The notes: generated from the sequence alone by a model not told the origin. A stretch of DNA of 64,000 bases from Oryzias latipes (GCF_002234675.1 NC_019869.2:14369015-14433014); one strand, 5' to 3'; positions 32,495-44,480 are shown, numbered from the stretch's first letter. Made by a program: numbers and translations.

Positions 32495-33458
32495 GGAAAA
32501 AAAATCTGGACCTTGTTTTAACCCATGGTATAGAGTTTGGCCAGCTGAGTGTCCTTCCTCATAACCCCATCATTTCTGATCACCGTCCTGTGTCTGAGTT
32601 TAAATTCACAGTTCAACCAATACTTGGTGACATTCTGAGAAATTACTCTGAGTCCAGCACCCATAGTATTAGTCCTCGTATAAATGACCAGTTTGTTAAT
32701 GATGCCTTACAAGCCCTCAGGAGTACTCTCGATGTTGTTGTCCCCCTGAAACCTAAGTTCGTTAGACAAAACCGAGTAGCACCGGGGTTTAACGCTGAAA
32801 CACGTTCTCTTAAACAAGTAACACGTAAGTTGGAAAGAGAATGGCGCCGCTCTGGTTCAGAGCAGTCTCTGAATACCTGGAAACATAGCCTATTAAATTA
32901 TAAAAAAGCTCTGCGTACAGCTAGAAGCCAGTACTATTCAACCTTAATATCAGGGAATGGAAATAATCCAAGATTTCTTTTTAGTACTATTGCTAGATTA
33001 ACTCGCAGTCAGAGCTCAGTAGAATCACATATTCCTGTTTCTCTCAGCTCTGATGTTTTTCTTACATTTTTCGATGGTAAAATCTCAAATATTAGACATA
33101 AGTTGAATCAAGTTATTCCTACTATCAGCCCAGAGCAGGCTGGCTTACGTGCCACAGTCTTTTAAATATGCAGTTGTTAAACCTCTTCTGAAAAAGCACA
33201 GTTTGGATCCCAGCAACTTGGCCAACTATAGACCAATATCAAGCCTCCCCTTTATTTCTAAATCCTAGAAAGAGTTGTAGTCAAGCAGTTTTACTGCCAC
33301 CTACAGGACAACAGCCACTTTGAAGACTTGAATTCTATGTATTTATGATCCTTTTGATTTTATGTTTAACTTTTTCAATTACCTTGATGAAGCCCATCGA
33401 GACGACTATTGTTCTGAATTTGGGCTGTACAAATAAAATTGTATTGAAAATTGAATTG
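32495..33458 (+). mobile_element. L2-like LINE relic, internally deleted
   Basis: Translation on the + strand gives the C-terminal endonuclease region (LDLVLTHGIEFGQLSVLP, ISDHRPV) at 32505-32595. The linker before the reverse transcriptase follows (YKKALRTARSQYYSTLI, NNPRFLFSTIARLT) in an open frame to about 33130. After a junction comes the start of the reverse transcriptase ([31 protein letters not shown]) with a stop. Most of the RT is missing and the sequence jumps to the 3' tail (GGGCTGTACAAATAAAATTG) ending near 33458. It is inactive: 5'-truncated and deleted in the centre. Confidence 0.85.
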
Positions 33459-34814
33459 CACAACAAATGTACACAGACCTCTGTCTGGGATTTTTTGCAC
33501 GGAGCATTAAGCAGGTCCTGCTTTCAAATACTAATCCAATCAAAAGACAACTAATATGAAGGGAGGGGACTTGTCTTCAGTATTAGTTGGATTAACCAAT
33601 CAGAAGAGACTCTTAAAACAAAATATTTGCATAAATGATGTGGAAATGTGCGTACAGGAAACTTGACACATGTTGGTATTCAGAAAGATAAAAATTGCAG
33701 AAAAAGTTGCACTCGATTGCACACATTTAGAATTGATATAGATGGTTTTCCATGGCAGCTCTGGAGACATTTAAAAAAAAGACATAATGTACAGCAAAGA
33801 GCAGCTGTAAATGAATGATTTCTGGTACATGACTGACATCTGTGTTTGGAGAGGTGCTGCTGATCTTAGAGTACAGTGATTGCTCCTTTCTTTTTGGCCA
33901 AATATTTGAAAGAAACTGAAAGAAAATTCCCCCTCTAACCCCTAAAACAATAAACAAAGAAAATAAAAAATTCTGGTCAGACATTGCCCAAATAAATGCA
34001 TAACAGATTCACTCAGAGAACAAAAAGACAACCGTTTCCCCCTGTCAGGATCTAGGTGCACCTGTTTGTAGCTACGATCCCATGCATGGGATCTCCAACA
34101 GCCCTCAACCAATAAAATCTGCCCACCACAGGTTATAGTTTTATAAAGACGTCTGATTGAAAGAACACACGTTTATTGATCTACAGACTTTCTTGCTCCC
34201 GCACATTTTTGTTTATTGGATAAGCGAAAGGATATGGAGAGTTCAAAAACGACTCGATTTGGTCAGATTTTACTCCATCAGCCAGTTGAATATCTGCTGT
34301 AGAACACAACAAACACCCTCCAACTGTCATTCAACCTTAATTGCTATCACATTCTCATAAATATGCATTTGCATATGCTTCAGGTTGAAGGCAGTCTATT
34401 TATATATTTCTTTAGATAGGTATATTATGTTGACAGACCTGTAACTCAGTATCCCTGTCAGTGATTTACACACAGAACGGAGTTTGGTCACATATTTTAC
34501 CATGAAATAATTTTCATGAGAGTTTTGTGCATCAGTCACTTATGCTTCCATGTCTGTCCTTGACTGCCAATCACTATCATGATGCTCTTTAGGAACCAAT
34601 TCTACTCAGAACAATGAGAGACCTTTCATCAAGGGTTTGTTGTTCAGCTCTAGCTCCAAAGACGTTGTTACCTCATGTGGAAGGTGAAGATTTTACATGG
34701 AGCCCAGTGACCTGAATTGGTACCAGTTCCTTTCCTTCAGTTCAGTGCTTTGAAATTTCAGTTCATGTTTGGGCAAAACCCTTTTGCCTTAAAATGAAGC
34801 AAGACGTTGAGGTC
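33459..34814. other. Non-coding, nothing recognised
   Basis: AT-rich sequence with short frames lacking domains. No classifiable repeat or RNA gene was seen. Confidence 0.5.
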
Positions 34815-35015
34815 TGGGATTCACCGGGCATTTCTGCTTCCTCCTACAGTCCAAAAATATGCTTTGTGGGCCAACGGGTGATCCTATATCGTCCCTAGAT
34901 GTGTGTAATTTGTGTCGCCCTTTGTGTGGTCTTCGCCCAACAGTAGCTGGGATAGGCTCCAGCAACGCTGTGACCCCTCCTCAAAAAGGATTTTGTGGTT
35001 TAAGAAAATGGATGG
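34815..35015 (+). mobile_element. V-SINE, 5'-truncated
   Basis: Contains TTCCTCCTACAGTCCAAAAA, TCGCCCAACAGTAGCTGGGA and TAGGCTCCAGCAACGCTGTG, the 3' two-thirds of a V-SINE, ending AAAATGGATGGATC. The tRNA-like head is missing. Confidence 0.75.
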
Positions 35016-35590
35016 ATCTGAAACTAATTTCTAGTAAACTTTATTCAACTTAATTCACAGATAATTTTGTGAAACTCGCGATGTTTCTTTTAATGCAGAA
35101 TTTAGGTACCAAAAAACTGTGAAAGGACCCCCCCCCCCCCCCCCATATTGTTCTGGCGCTTGCACAAAAATACAAATTTCCAGCCAGTCTAAACACCATC
35201 ATCAACTAGGCCTTCACTTTGAACCAATAAATAACCACCCTAACCCACTTATCTTCTCAGCCAATCAAGATCATATTTTTGCCATGAAAGTCATGAATGT
35301 CTGCATTCTAGACGGTTCGCCTCTGGAGTTTATTCATCTATAGTTCAGGTTTATTCCAAGCATGCAAGACGTCTTTGCCCCAGAGCCTAACTGTCGAAGA
35401 TTATGGACTTTCTGTAACACAAATTAATCTTTACTCGCATTCGTGATGAAATACAGTTCATGTGCATTACTGATTTTTTTCCAAACAGTACAGAATAAAA
35501 TGGGATTCTTATATTTAGCATTTTCAATTTTTGTGTTTTTAGTTCTGTAAAATATAGATTTTCACATTATGGATGACATTTTTTTGCTGT
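35016..35590. other. Non-coding; C17 homopolymer
   Basis: Contains an uninterrupted run of 17 C at 35128-35144. No gene or known repeat recognised around it. Confidence 0.6.
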
Positions 35591-35799
35591 AACCCTTGTG
35601 CTATCTTAGCTGACCCCACCCTTACTTTGACGTGTTATTCCTACCATGGCAAAGGTGAATAAAGGGGGAGAGGATTTCATGTAATCCATGGACACCAGTG
35701 AAGATAACAAATCATTGAAGAAAAAGGTTCAGAGCACTGTCTAGTGGGTCTAGATGACCCAACTCCCAATGCCAAAGTGCCTAGGATAGCACAAGGGTT
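35591..35799. mobile_element. R3 MITE, full-length copy (about 209 bp)
   Basis: The left end AACCCTTGTGCTATCTTA is matched by the right end inverted repeat (GGATAGCACAAGGGTT) with one or two mismatches. The interior is closely similar to 42541-42747 (GTAATCCATGGACACCAGTG, TCAGAGCACTGTCTAGTGGG). Non-coding. The bases next to the ends (TAA/TTA) suggest a 2-4 bp target but do not settle the superfamily. Confidence 0.85.
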
Positions 35800-36296
35800 A
35801 AATAGCTTGAACTAAATTGACCATAGTTTAAATTTCCCTTGGGGCACATATTTTTTGTTTATTTGGCTGCTGTGATCCTTTTCAGTCTGTTCTTAGGGGC
35901 AGTGGGTGACCAGCTTGCGGCCACGTTGAATGTTGGGGTTGGACAATGAGCCAAGCATGACAAAAGGTGTTGCAAAGTCAATTCTGCAACAAAATATTAT
36001 TATTATCAATGACTCACAATCCTGTATAAGGGCAGAACATAGACCATAAGACCATTTAAATCTTTTAAACATTATGACTTGATGATTTATCTTGTTTGGA
36101 GTCAAGTTGGTTAAGTTTTGAACTTGGTGTAAAAAGGCTGCAAGCATAGAAGCATGGAGGGGAAAATGGGTTTTCTGTATCTTGTCTTGCAGCTGACAGC
36201 ATAAGTAACCGTTGTCATCAGCTGCACCAGCATGAATACTGTTTACAGACAGTAAATATGTGAATATTTTCAAGATACGAATTCCTCTGCTTATTA
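35800..36296. other. Non-coding, nothing recognised
   Basis: No gene or known repeat recognised. A 126-codon minus-strand frame at 35893-36273 has no domain. Confidence 0.5.
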
Positions 36297-36362
36297 CCGT
36301 ATTTTCATAGGGGTCACTTCCAATCCTTCACTTTTTCAAAAAACAATGGCGCGCCTTATAAT
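36297..36362. repeat. Short fragment of a fish repeat (ACCGTATTTTC / GGCGCGCCTTATAAT)
   Basis: The combination TTACCGTATTTTCATAGG and GGCGCGCCTTATAATTC recalls an abundant fish element whose ends read ACCGTATTTTCCGGACTATA. Only about 65 bases remain here. Confidence 0.4.
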
Positions 36363-36373
36363 TCAGAGAACCT

Positions 36374-36910
36374 TCCATCCATTCATCCTCTTCCACTCAT
36401 TCGGGACCGGGTCACGGGAGCAGCAGTCTAAGCAAAGATGCCCAGACTTCCCTCGCCCCGGCCACTTCCTCCAGCTCCTCTGGGGGGACCCTGAGACTTT
36501 CCCAGGCCAGCCGAGAGACATAGTCTCTCCAGCGTGTCCTTGGTCTTCCCCGGGTCCTCTGCCTAATGGAACATGCCTGGAACACCTCTCCAGGGAGGCG
36601 TCCAGGAGGCATCCGGACTAGCTGCCCGAGCCACTTCAACTGGCTCCTTTCGATGTGGAGGAGAAGCGGTTCTACTCTGAGCTCTCCGCGGGTGACCGAG
36701 CTTCTCACCCTATCTCTAAGAGAGAAACCAGCCGCCCTACAGGAGAAAGCTCATTTCAGCGGCTTGTATTCAGGACCTCATTCTTTCAGTCATGACCCAG
36801 AGTTCATGACCATTGGTAAGTATTAGAATAAAAATCGACCAGTAAATTAAGGAGCTTTGCTTTCTGGTGCAGCTTTCTCTTCACCACAATTGACCGCTAC
36901 AGAGACCCCA
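36374..36910 (-). mobile_element. Non-LTR retrotransposon 3' part (Rex/CR1-like), minus strand
   Basis: The minus-strand frame 36708-36412 reads VEPLLLHIERSQLKWLGQLV, RMPPGRLPGEVFQACSIR, RGRPRTRWRDYVSRLAWE and SLRVPPEELEEVAGAREVWA, the highly recognisable C-terminal tail of a teleost LINE polyprotein. Upstream on the minus strand (36740-36910), decayed polyprotein sequence continues with stops. The 3' end is a GGATGAATGGATGGA tail at 36374-36390. Family assignment to Rex1-type is from memory and moderate. Confidence 0.75.
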
Positions 36911-38349
36911 CAGCGGACAGGGGACAGGAGCACTCCACCCACCCAGAGAGGACACCTAAGGTGTGGATTAATTCTGGTTGTTATTACTGATGCTAAAGGA
37001 ATTTTGAGAGGAACACGATGCTGAAATGTCAAAATATAATTTTTCTTAAAGAATTCCAGACAAGGTCGGTAGTTGTTGTGATTTCGCAAATGTGGCCAAA
37101 AGGTTTCCGTTCGTCACAGTAACATTTGTTTTAGCCGTATCAGTCTGTTTTTATATGTGTAGATTGGGAGATTGGGAGTAAGAGGGATTGTAAATACACT
37201 TACACCGCTATTATATATCATCTTACAAACAAGTTCTGAAATGACTGTGAATGGCAGTAAACCAATTTGGACTGACAGACTTATTTCTGACTCTGTTGTC
37301 ACGCTTAATATAAGCACATTGAGAGTTATAGTTTGGTCATTAGTTTTGGTCATATGTCATTAGTTCAAAAATCTTAATTCATTGATGAAATCCGTGATTT
37401 CTATAGTGCAGAAAGCACGCTTGTTGTGTCTTGTAACATTTTCTTAAAATTCTAGTTTTAAAAACATCTACTTAGCTTTATATGAGTGTTTTAATGTTTT
37501 TGTGTAAGCTTTTAAGACTCTAAACTCCTCTGAGGGCAGACTGCTACCACATGCAAAAAGAAGCAGGTGTGGAAAACCAGCTTGAAAGTAACAAACTGCA
37601 TGAATAATCCAGCTGCCTGATCCTTCTTAGCTATTTATGTTTTAATAAAATACAATACTTGCACTTCTTTAGATTACAGGAAGTCTCTCACAAAAGCACC
37701 TTTTTTTAACATTAAACACATTAGTTTTCTGCACCGCAGTAAAAGTGTATGCAATGAAGCGGTTCAAGCTTGGATTTTCAGTGAAAGAGGTTAAAACAGA
37801 CCTTTGAGTGCTTTCCGGGATTAGCAATCATTACTGTAAGATTATGCACCAGAGAACTGTTAGCAGTTTGGAGAAGAAAGTTTCCCCAGAAACATATGTA
37901 GATGTTCTTACTCATCACTGTCTCCTTGGTTACATTTATTTTGGTCTTTTTTACTGCAGAGCTGCTGTTTCGCATAGCATTGTGCCCACACGGGGGTGGG
38001 GTGGCCACTTTGTCTCCGATAGAGGGGGGGCTATTGATCAGCCCCACATGAACAGTGAGTCCGTCTTACTTGCTTTAAGAATTGAATTTCACATGGTGGT
38101 GAGGTGTGAGCTGTTTATCAGTGAAGCAGAGTTCAGTAAGTCAGGAAGCTTCGATCCAATCTACCCCCACCCATCAAAGACAATGTTAGTCAACAGGCAG
38201 AGGGCCCCCACCCACCTTCTTCTGCTGCTCACAAAACAGCTGGTCCTGCTCGTATTTGAGTCGGGGTCGCTTCTTCTGACTTTAACTGAGAAACTAGAAG
38301 GTTTGTTGTCTGAGAACTTTCCATATTCTGATGCATAATTAATCTCAGT
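36911..38349. other. Non-coding, nothing recognised
   Basis: AT-rich with G-rich patches at 37991-38032. A 176-codon frame at 37808-38338 has no recognisable domain, no splice context and unusual composition, so it is not called a gene. Confidence 0.45.
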
Positions 38350-38895
38350 AGGTGTGTTTACATGGACAAAAGTAATCGGGAAGAACGCCTGATCAGAATA
38401 AAAATGCGTCATGTCAACACGCCGTTCTGAATCCTCTGCCCGGATCAGACTCATTTGGATCAAAATTTCTTTCCAATCGAGATGAGTAGGTTATGCCAAT
38501 TGTTGATCTGATCATGGTGCATGTAAACAGTTTATTCCGACTCTGCGTGAGCGAGCTGCAGGACTCAGGAGAACCGTGTTTCCCGGGAGGACAATGTCTC
38601 CAAGTAGAGACTTTAAGACGGTGTGTGAGCTAACATAGGTGCCTTTTGAATAGAGAAATGCCGCGCAGTCCTGAGAAACCGTGTAAACAATCATGTGAAT
38701 TCATGTTTCCAATCATGTTTAGACAAAATAAAAGTTTGATATAATTCCCACATATTTACCAAGATGCACATTGTGGCATTGACCGCACAGATTTTTCAAC
38801 TGCATCCACGGCTAAATGTTGTTGTTGGCACATATTAGCCTATCCCTAACCCTTCTTTCGGCTCTGTTCCACCAAGAAAAAAATCACTGGCCACA
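38350..38895. repeat. Dispersed repeat family R2, copy 2 with flanking GTTTACATG ends
   Basis: Bases 38560-38895 match copy 1 at 29.8-30.1 kb. The segment just before contains GTGTTTACATGGACAAAAGT and, inverted, GTGCATGTAAACAG, which may mark an element nested in or bounding R2. Class unknown. Confidence 0.7.
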
Positions 38896-39934
38896 CGGAT
38901 AAAAAAAAAATAATGAGTGAGCAAATGGGAGTACTTTCGTATTGAGCCTTATGTTGACCCAACCAAAACAGACTTATATGCAACCAGTATTAGATGCTTT
39001 ATTCACTTTTTTTGACAACTATGATAACAAGTCTCACTTGTAGGTGTGGCTCTCTGATTTGTAGCTGTGATACCCACAGATGGACTCCACAAAACTTTAC
39101 TTCCTCCTCTCTTATCAGCCATTTTTCAAATGTAAAAACTTTGTTCAACATCCCCACCTCAGTTCAGGCTTCATTTCCCATCTTTTCAGAATCCTCTATG
39201 TGACTTCATATTGTCTATCGAGCGTGATCCATGTTCATGACCTAAACCCAGATCATGCTAATGGATGGGAAATATTATACCATGTTTACTTAGAAAGTGT
39301 TAAAGAAAAAAAAAACTTTTTCTATGGAGATATTTCGATAATATCATACAAATTTGGGAAATTTCTAACACACAAATTGTCTTTGACTAAACACTGTTCT
39401 ATTATCCATCAACTAAAGTAACGCTTGGTATCAGATCTTGTGCAAAAGTACTACAAAACTACACAACAGCATGTTTGAGCTCATAACTTTTAAAGGCATG
39501 CAGAGTGCATTCACTCAGCAAAGCCAGCAGCATATTACTCAGTGTGCTGAGTGAATGCAAAGTGGTTGTAATGCGCAGGACTGTGATGGTAAGTGCTGCT
39601 TGGGTAGCTCTCTCCACCTTAATTATACAATGTTTATATTTTTCCAGTTATTTTCAAGCTCATTTTATGTTTCTCATTTGTCACCAATTTTGGCTCACTT
39701 TTCATCCAATCTTATTTGAATTTAATGAGGCAACAAGGTGCAATAAACAGAAAATTGCTGCTCACATGACAGCAGACCGGCTTTCATCTCTCCGTTTCCA
39801 CTTTCACTCCACAATAGGTTCTCAAATGTCCTCATCTTTATTTGTTTTGTTGGACTCTAACATAAAGCAGACCAAACTACCTTAAAATGTCTAACTGCAT
39901 CATCTAATAGGATAGTCACAACTGTCTTTAGTCT
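38896..39934. other. Non-coding; one short hairpin
   Basis: No gene recognised. A 15-bp perfect stem (TGCATTCACTCAGCA at 39506-39520 with 39545-39559) and a 24-nt loop is present. Frames at 39080-39421 and 39505-39885 have no domains. Confidence 0.5.
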
Positions 39935-40480
39935 GCGGGTGAAAAATGGGCAAACCTGTATGGGGCACAAAGGATGCCCACTGAAAATATCAAAGTTGTA
40001 CTCCCCTCAGTTAGCTTGTAGAGTGAAAATGTTCTCCCACATTTGTTTCCACCGGCACCGGTCATAGTGAACACTTAAGCAACACATAAGGGTAAGGAAG
40101 GGGGAAAGAGTTGAGACGCAGGCGTGTCGTACAGATATTTCATATTTTCAATCCCCCTAATTCCTGTTGACTGCATCAGAATCCGAATCCGCTTAATTGG
40201 CCAAGTACATTGCATGTACAAGGAATTTGACTTCGGTGTCTTGTGCTCTCATGCAAACTAGCAAGGGTATTAAAAAAAGTGTAAAGGGGTAAGACAAAAA
40301 AAAGGGGGGGATCCCATTAGTGCTGTTCATGTGATAGGTGCACACTCGTTGCATGCAGTCTGACTGCTAAAAATGAGGAAATTTGACAATCAGAGTGAAG
40401 TTTGTGTGGACATCCTATGGGCACTTACGCATCACCTGCACACCACATGCTTGCAGTCAGTAAGGACCCATCTTTGGAGG
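39935..40480 (+). repeat. Dispersed repeat family R4, copy 2, with an inserted LINE-like tail
   Basis: Shares with copy 3 (43.8 kb) ATGGGCAAACCTGTA, AGCAACACATAAGGGTAAGG, GACGCAGGCGTGTCGTACAG, TGAGGAAATTTGACAATC and ATCACCTGCACACC. Bases 40178-40315 are absent from the other copies and contain AATTGGCCAAGTACATTGCA plus TGTACAAGGAATTTGACTTC, a common fish repeat tail, so they look inserted. Confidence 0.65.
40178..40315. mobile_element. Retroelement-like fragment nested in R4
   Basis: Sits between R4 blocks that are contiguous in copy 3. The motif GCCAAGTACATTGCATGTAC followed by AAGGAATTTGAC is a widespread fish repeat end. A-rich and G-rich runs at 40295-40310 follow. Confidence 0.45.
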
Positions 40481-42540
40481 TGGTCTCGGTTTATTTCCAA
40501 TCAGACTGAGCTCTGGTTTGCTCTGAGATACCTTTGTGCTCGGAGCGGAACAACTGGACCAAAACAGCCACCATAGCTGGGCATTATGGGATGTAAATAG
40601 AATAGGTACCATGAGCCTGGACAAACGTGGAGCTACAATAAGACACAGCAGCTCATTAAAACAATTTTTAAAATGATACACTTTGTTTCTCACTGTTTCC
40701 CGGCAAGCTATATGTCATAAATATCTATCAGCGTATCTTCTTAGCCGCTGTCTCCTAACCGCCTTACAGCATGCCTCCACCATACCAAAGTAAAAAGCGT
40801 TCTACTTGACGTTGATACAGACGTTCAAAATTGGTCCGCGAAATATAAAGTTTGAATAAGTGGACTGCAAAGCGCAGGACTTCCATTATTCCTTCCCTCG
40901 TTGCTTTGCCCCACCCTCATAATTCTTTGCCAATGACGGAAGAGATCTTTAGTCACGTGGTTTTATTTACAAGGTTTGGTTCAAAATGGGAAAGTCAGCA
41001 GGACAGCATTTTGAATAAAGACTAAATGTAAGGTACAGGACTTGATCCGGACCAAATTAAGTGGACCTTCCAGTCTGAAAACAACCTGAGGCTTTATGCA
41101 CATTTTTAGGGACAGCCCAGAGGGAACTCTGAACAGGTGGGTAGAAAAACTGGAAAAAGTTTTAAGGTTTATGGACTATCATATGATACTAAGTATCTTC
41201 TTCCCTACACTGTACCAGATAAACCCTCAAACTTATCCATGATTTGTTTCTTCAAACCTGGTCTTTGGTTAAAACACAGAGGCTTATGTCACACCCTCTG
41301 GTTTAGGTTTGCACTTTGTTTTTATAAATGATGATGATGCGTGTTATTCAGTAGTAACTTTATCAAAAAGGGACCTTAGACCTTTATTTTGGGGAGACTG
41401 GCATTCATCTATTTGCTCTCAGCTGAGTTCAGGTGATATGTCTATGCTGCAACACGAAGGGAACCATCAGAGGAAACAAACTAATTTGAATCAAACTTCC
41501 CTATGTGAAAGAACTGAAATGAGCTTGACTGATGGTTTATTTTTATCTTCTTTGCCCAACCTGACTTCACCCTGCCTGACGTCTGTCTGCAGTACAGAGA
41601 CCTGCTCAGCCTGGTTCAAGCTTTTGTCTTCTATGCATGACTGAATAAAGGCGCTTCATTTATATCCGATCTCACAGCTTGTTGCTGTCAGCTTAGAGCA
41701 TGACAGCGATAGTTCAGGCATCCAAAGTGGGTGTGGTTTTTGCTGAAAGATGGGTGCTATGTGGGGGGTGCATGCTAAACACAGACATAAGTAAACTGGG
41801 TCGACCAGCAGGACTCTGAACAATGAAAGTGTGACCAGAATGGGTGAATTGCTTGTGACTGGAGTTTGCTCCACCAAACTTTATCTTTCTGAGAAAAAAT
41901 GCAGAACCACAGAAAGCCATCAGCATTTGGAAACCCTGTGGTTTCTGAATTTATTTTGGGTGTAATGTCAGATTTTCAACAAAGAACTGAATGGAAAGTA
42001 GGTCCTTTTAGAAGACCAGGCTCCAGTGATCTTAGGTGGAACCACAACACTACCTGATTTGTTTCAAATTTTGTAACAGAATGTTGACGGATTGGTTGAA
42101 GACCAGAGAGGGACTAAACGACTGTATCTGACTGGATTTTGACCTAAATATTTCTGCTGCCACGTTGTCACACAGCACTCTGGAGGACTCCATAAAGGCG
42201 TTGTAGGAGTTAGACACCTTAGCAGACTCTGACCACAGAGACCACTTTTCTTGCTTTTGATACTTTTTGTAAAAACCAGACTGTTATGTTTCTCATTTTA
42301 TAGAACACGCTTTTGAAAAAGATAACTGAAAAGCACCAGCCAAGGTCTATCATCACAATAGCTTTATTTCTGTCGCCTTGTTCTAGCAATTCTCTCTGAG
42401 TGCTTGAACTGTGAAGATAAAACAAGCTAAGAAAAGATTATTCAAACGTTCGGTGGGAAATTTCCATGTTGTAATATAAACAATACAGTATATAGAATTC
42501 AAAAGAAAATAGAATCCATCACATAAGGTAAATGGTGTAT
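40481..42540. other. Non-coding, nothing recognised
   Basis: About 2 kb without a convincing exon, RNA gene or classifiable repeat. Frames up to 111 codons (41309-41644) lack domains. Confidence 0.45.
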
Positions 42541-42747
42541 CCCTTGTGCTATCTTAGATGAGCCCACCCTTACTTTGACGTGTTCTCCCTACCATGACAA
42601 AGGTGGATAAAGGTGGAAAGATTTCATGTAATCCATGGACACCAGTGAAGATCACAAGTCATGGAAGAAACAAGGTTCAGAGCACTGTCTAGTGGGTCCA
42701 GATGACCCAACTCCCAACGTTAAAGTGCTAAGGATAGCACAAGGGTT
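42541..42747. mobile_element. R3 MITE, second near full-length copy
   Basis: Begins CCCTTGTGCTATCTTAGATG and ends AAGGATAGCACAAGGGTTA. The interior is highly similar to 35591-35799, indicating a recent family. It abuts a minus-strand SINE on the right. Confidence 0.85.
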
Positions 42748-42749
42748 AC

Positions 42750-42995
42750 ACTGATGTTGCGCTTTTCTACCTTTATCGAAGTCCCAAAACACTACAGTCA
42801 CAGTCCTGTTCACCCATAAACACACACATTCACACAGCGATGAGAGCTCTGCTGCCGAACACTGGCACCGGCCTATGACCACCAGGAGCAAAGTGGGGTT
42901 CAGTGTCTTGCCCAAAGGACACCTCAACACATGGCAGGAACCAAACTTGCAATCTTCTGATCAAAGGTTGACTGCTTTTCCTCTGCACCGTGGCT
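42750..42995 (-). mobile_element. tRNA-derived SINE, minus strand
   Basis: The reverse complement gives GAAAAGCAGTCAACCTTTGA, TCAGAAGATTGCAAG and GTCCTTTGGGCAAGACACTG, and ends TAGAAAAGCGCAACATCAG. Same family as the interrupted SINE at 17.3 kb. The B-box region is degraded. Confidence 0.7.
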
Positions 42996-43819
42996 GCACA
43001 ATCATACAGCCAGCGGGTATTAGGTAATTGCACGAATGGTCAGAAATATTGGACAGGTCGAAGAAAGTTAAGACTAACCATTGATTTATTAGGAGCAGCT
43101 CAGGTCAACCCTCAAAGGTTAGCAAGCCAAATACACAACCAAAGTAAAAGTGCTGCCCATTCAGATCAAAAATGAATATTCTTGATGTCTACATACATTC
43201 ATGGAACTACAGATGGTGTTTCGTGAGGGAGGATTTCATTCATTTTCCAGGTTCTTGAACAGACAAACCCAAAGTACAAACTATTTTCCCTTTTTCATCT
43301 TCTGCTTTTATTTTTTAGCTTCTGTCTTGTTTCAGCACAGATGGAAAGAGAAGCTGATAGGGAAGACGAGTTCAGATAGAAACTGTGTTGCTGCTTGCAT
43401 GTGATCGTGAACTGTCTGTCTAAAGTCATTTAGGCAACGCTGGAGAATGTTTGATGATGTGAAAGTAGGAGTCAGAAGATCCACTTCTCAGAAATGGTAG
43501 CAAAAACAGGAACAAGAGTGTATGCTTTACGTCCAACTTCAGCAAGCAAGACACAGCAGAGATTGAGATGTTTTATCATAATAGAGCTACCAGCAGGTCT
43601 GGTGATGCCACCAGGTGGGATGGTCAACCGAAGGAACAGCCTCGCTGTATGTAAGGCAGTAATTGGACTATTACCCACTCATATGTGTACATTAGTTACT
43701 TGTACATTAGGTAATTGTGCAGCCCTAAACATGGCAGAAAATAAGGACATTTATTACATTAAATGCCCTTAAATCTAAACTGAGAACATTTTATGATGAC
43801 GTCTAAAAGCCTTCGTCAC
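42996..43819. other. Non-coding, nothing recognised
   Basis: No gene or classifiable repeat. The phrase GTACATTAGTTACTTGTACA forms a small imperfect repeat near 43688-43713. Confidence 0.45.
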
Positions 43820-44480
43820 AAATGGGATAAAGATGGGCAACCCTGTATCAGAAACACATGTGGCCAGCATGAATTACCAAGATCATAGATCTGCTGAACC
43901 AGCTGAGTGAAAATGTTCATGCATATTTTTTTCTACAGGCTTGCTGCGAGCGAAGAGTCGAACACTTCAGCAACACGTAAGGGTAAGTAAGGGTGAAATA
44001 GGTAAGATGCAGGCGTATCATATCGATTTTTTTGTTTTTCGAATCCCCCCCAAACTCTGCAGACTGCACTAGGAGTCCATTATTGCTGTTCAAGTGATAA
44101 GTGCGTGCACTGTATGTGGAGCCTAGCTGTTAGAAATGAGGAAATTTGACAATTGTAGTATGTATGGCATCCAACGGGTACAGACAGATGCATTTCATCT
44201 GCACACCTTGTGAATGAGACATTTGCGCATGATCATTAAGGAGCCAGTACGTTCATCTTACTAACCACTAGAGTGTGGTGTAAGGGCACCATACAACAGC
44301 ATCACTAAGTGTGTACGCCTTACAAATACTGCACGATACACTTATCTCATACACAAAAATGGTACGTTCCATTTATACGACGTGCAAGACACACCCACGC
44401 TCCTCTTAGGATGCAGCCCCTCCTCTCTACGGTCCTTCACGGGCCCGGACAATCCAAAACCCGTCCGGGTCAACCCCCTG
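43820..44480 (+). repeat. Dispersed repeat family R4, copy 3 (most complete)
   Basis: Runs from ATGGGCAACCCTGTATCAG through AACACGTAAGGGTAAGTAAG, ATGCAGGCGTATCATATCG and TGAGGAAATTTGACAATTG to GGGCCCGGACAATCCAAAAC and CCTGTACAGG. It has neither the nested MITE of copy 1 nor the inserted tail of copy 2, so it is the best reference copy. No protein frame. Confidence 0.65.

Noticed and set aside
32590-33165. 191-codon frame as a possible host gene
   Set aside because: Its content (SDHRPV, NNPRFLFSTIARLT) is the pre-RT region of an L2 LINE and it lacks a true ATG.
37808-38338. 176-codon frame
   Set aside because: No recognisable domain, no conserved motif, and the sequence abuts repeat ends; likely chance.
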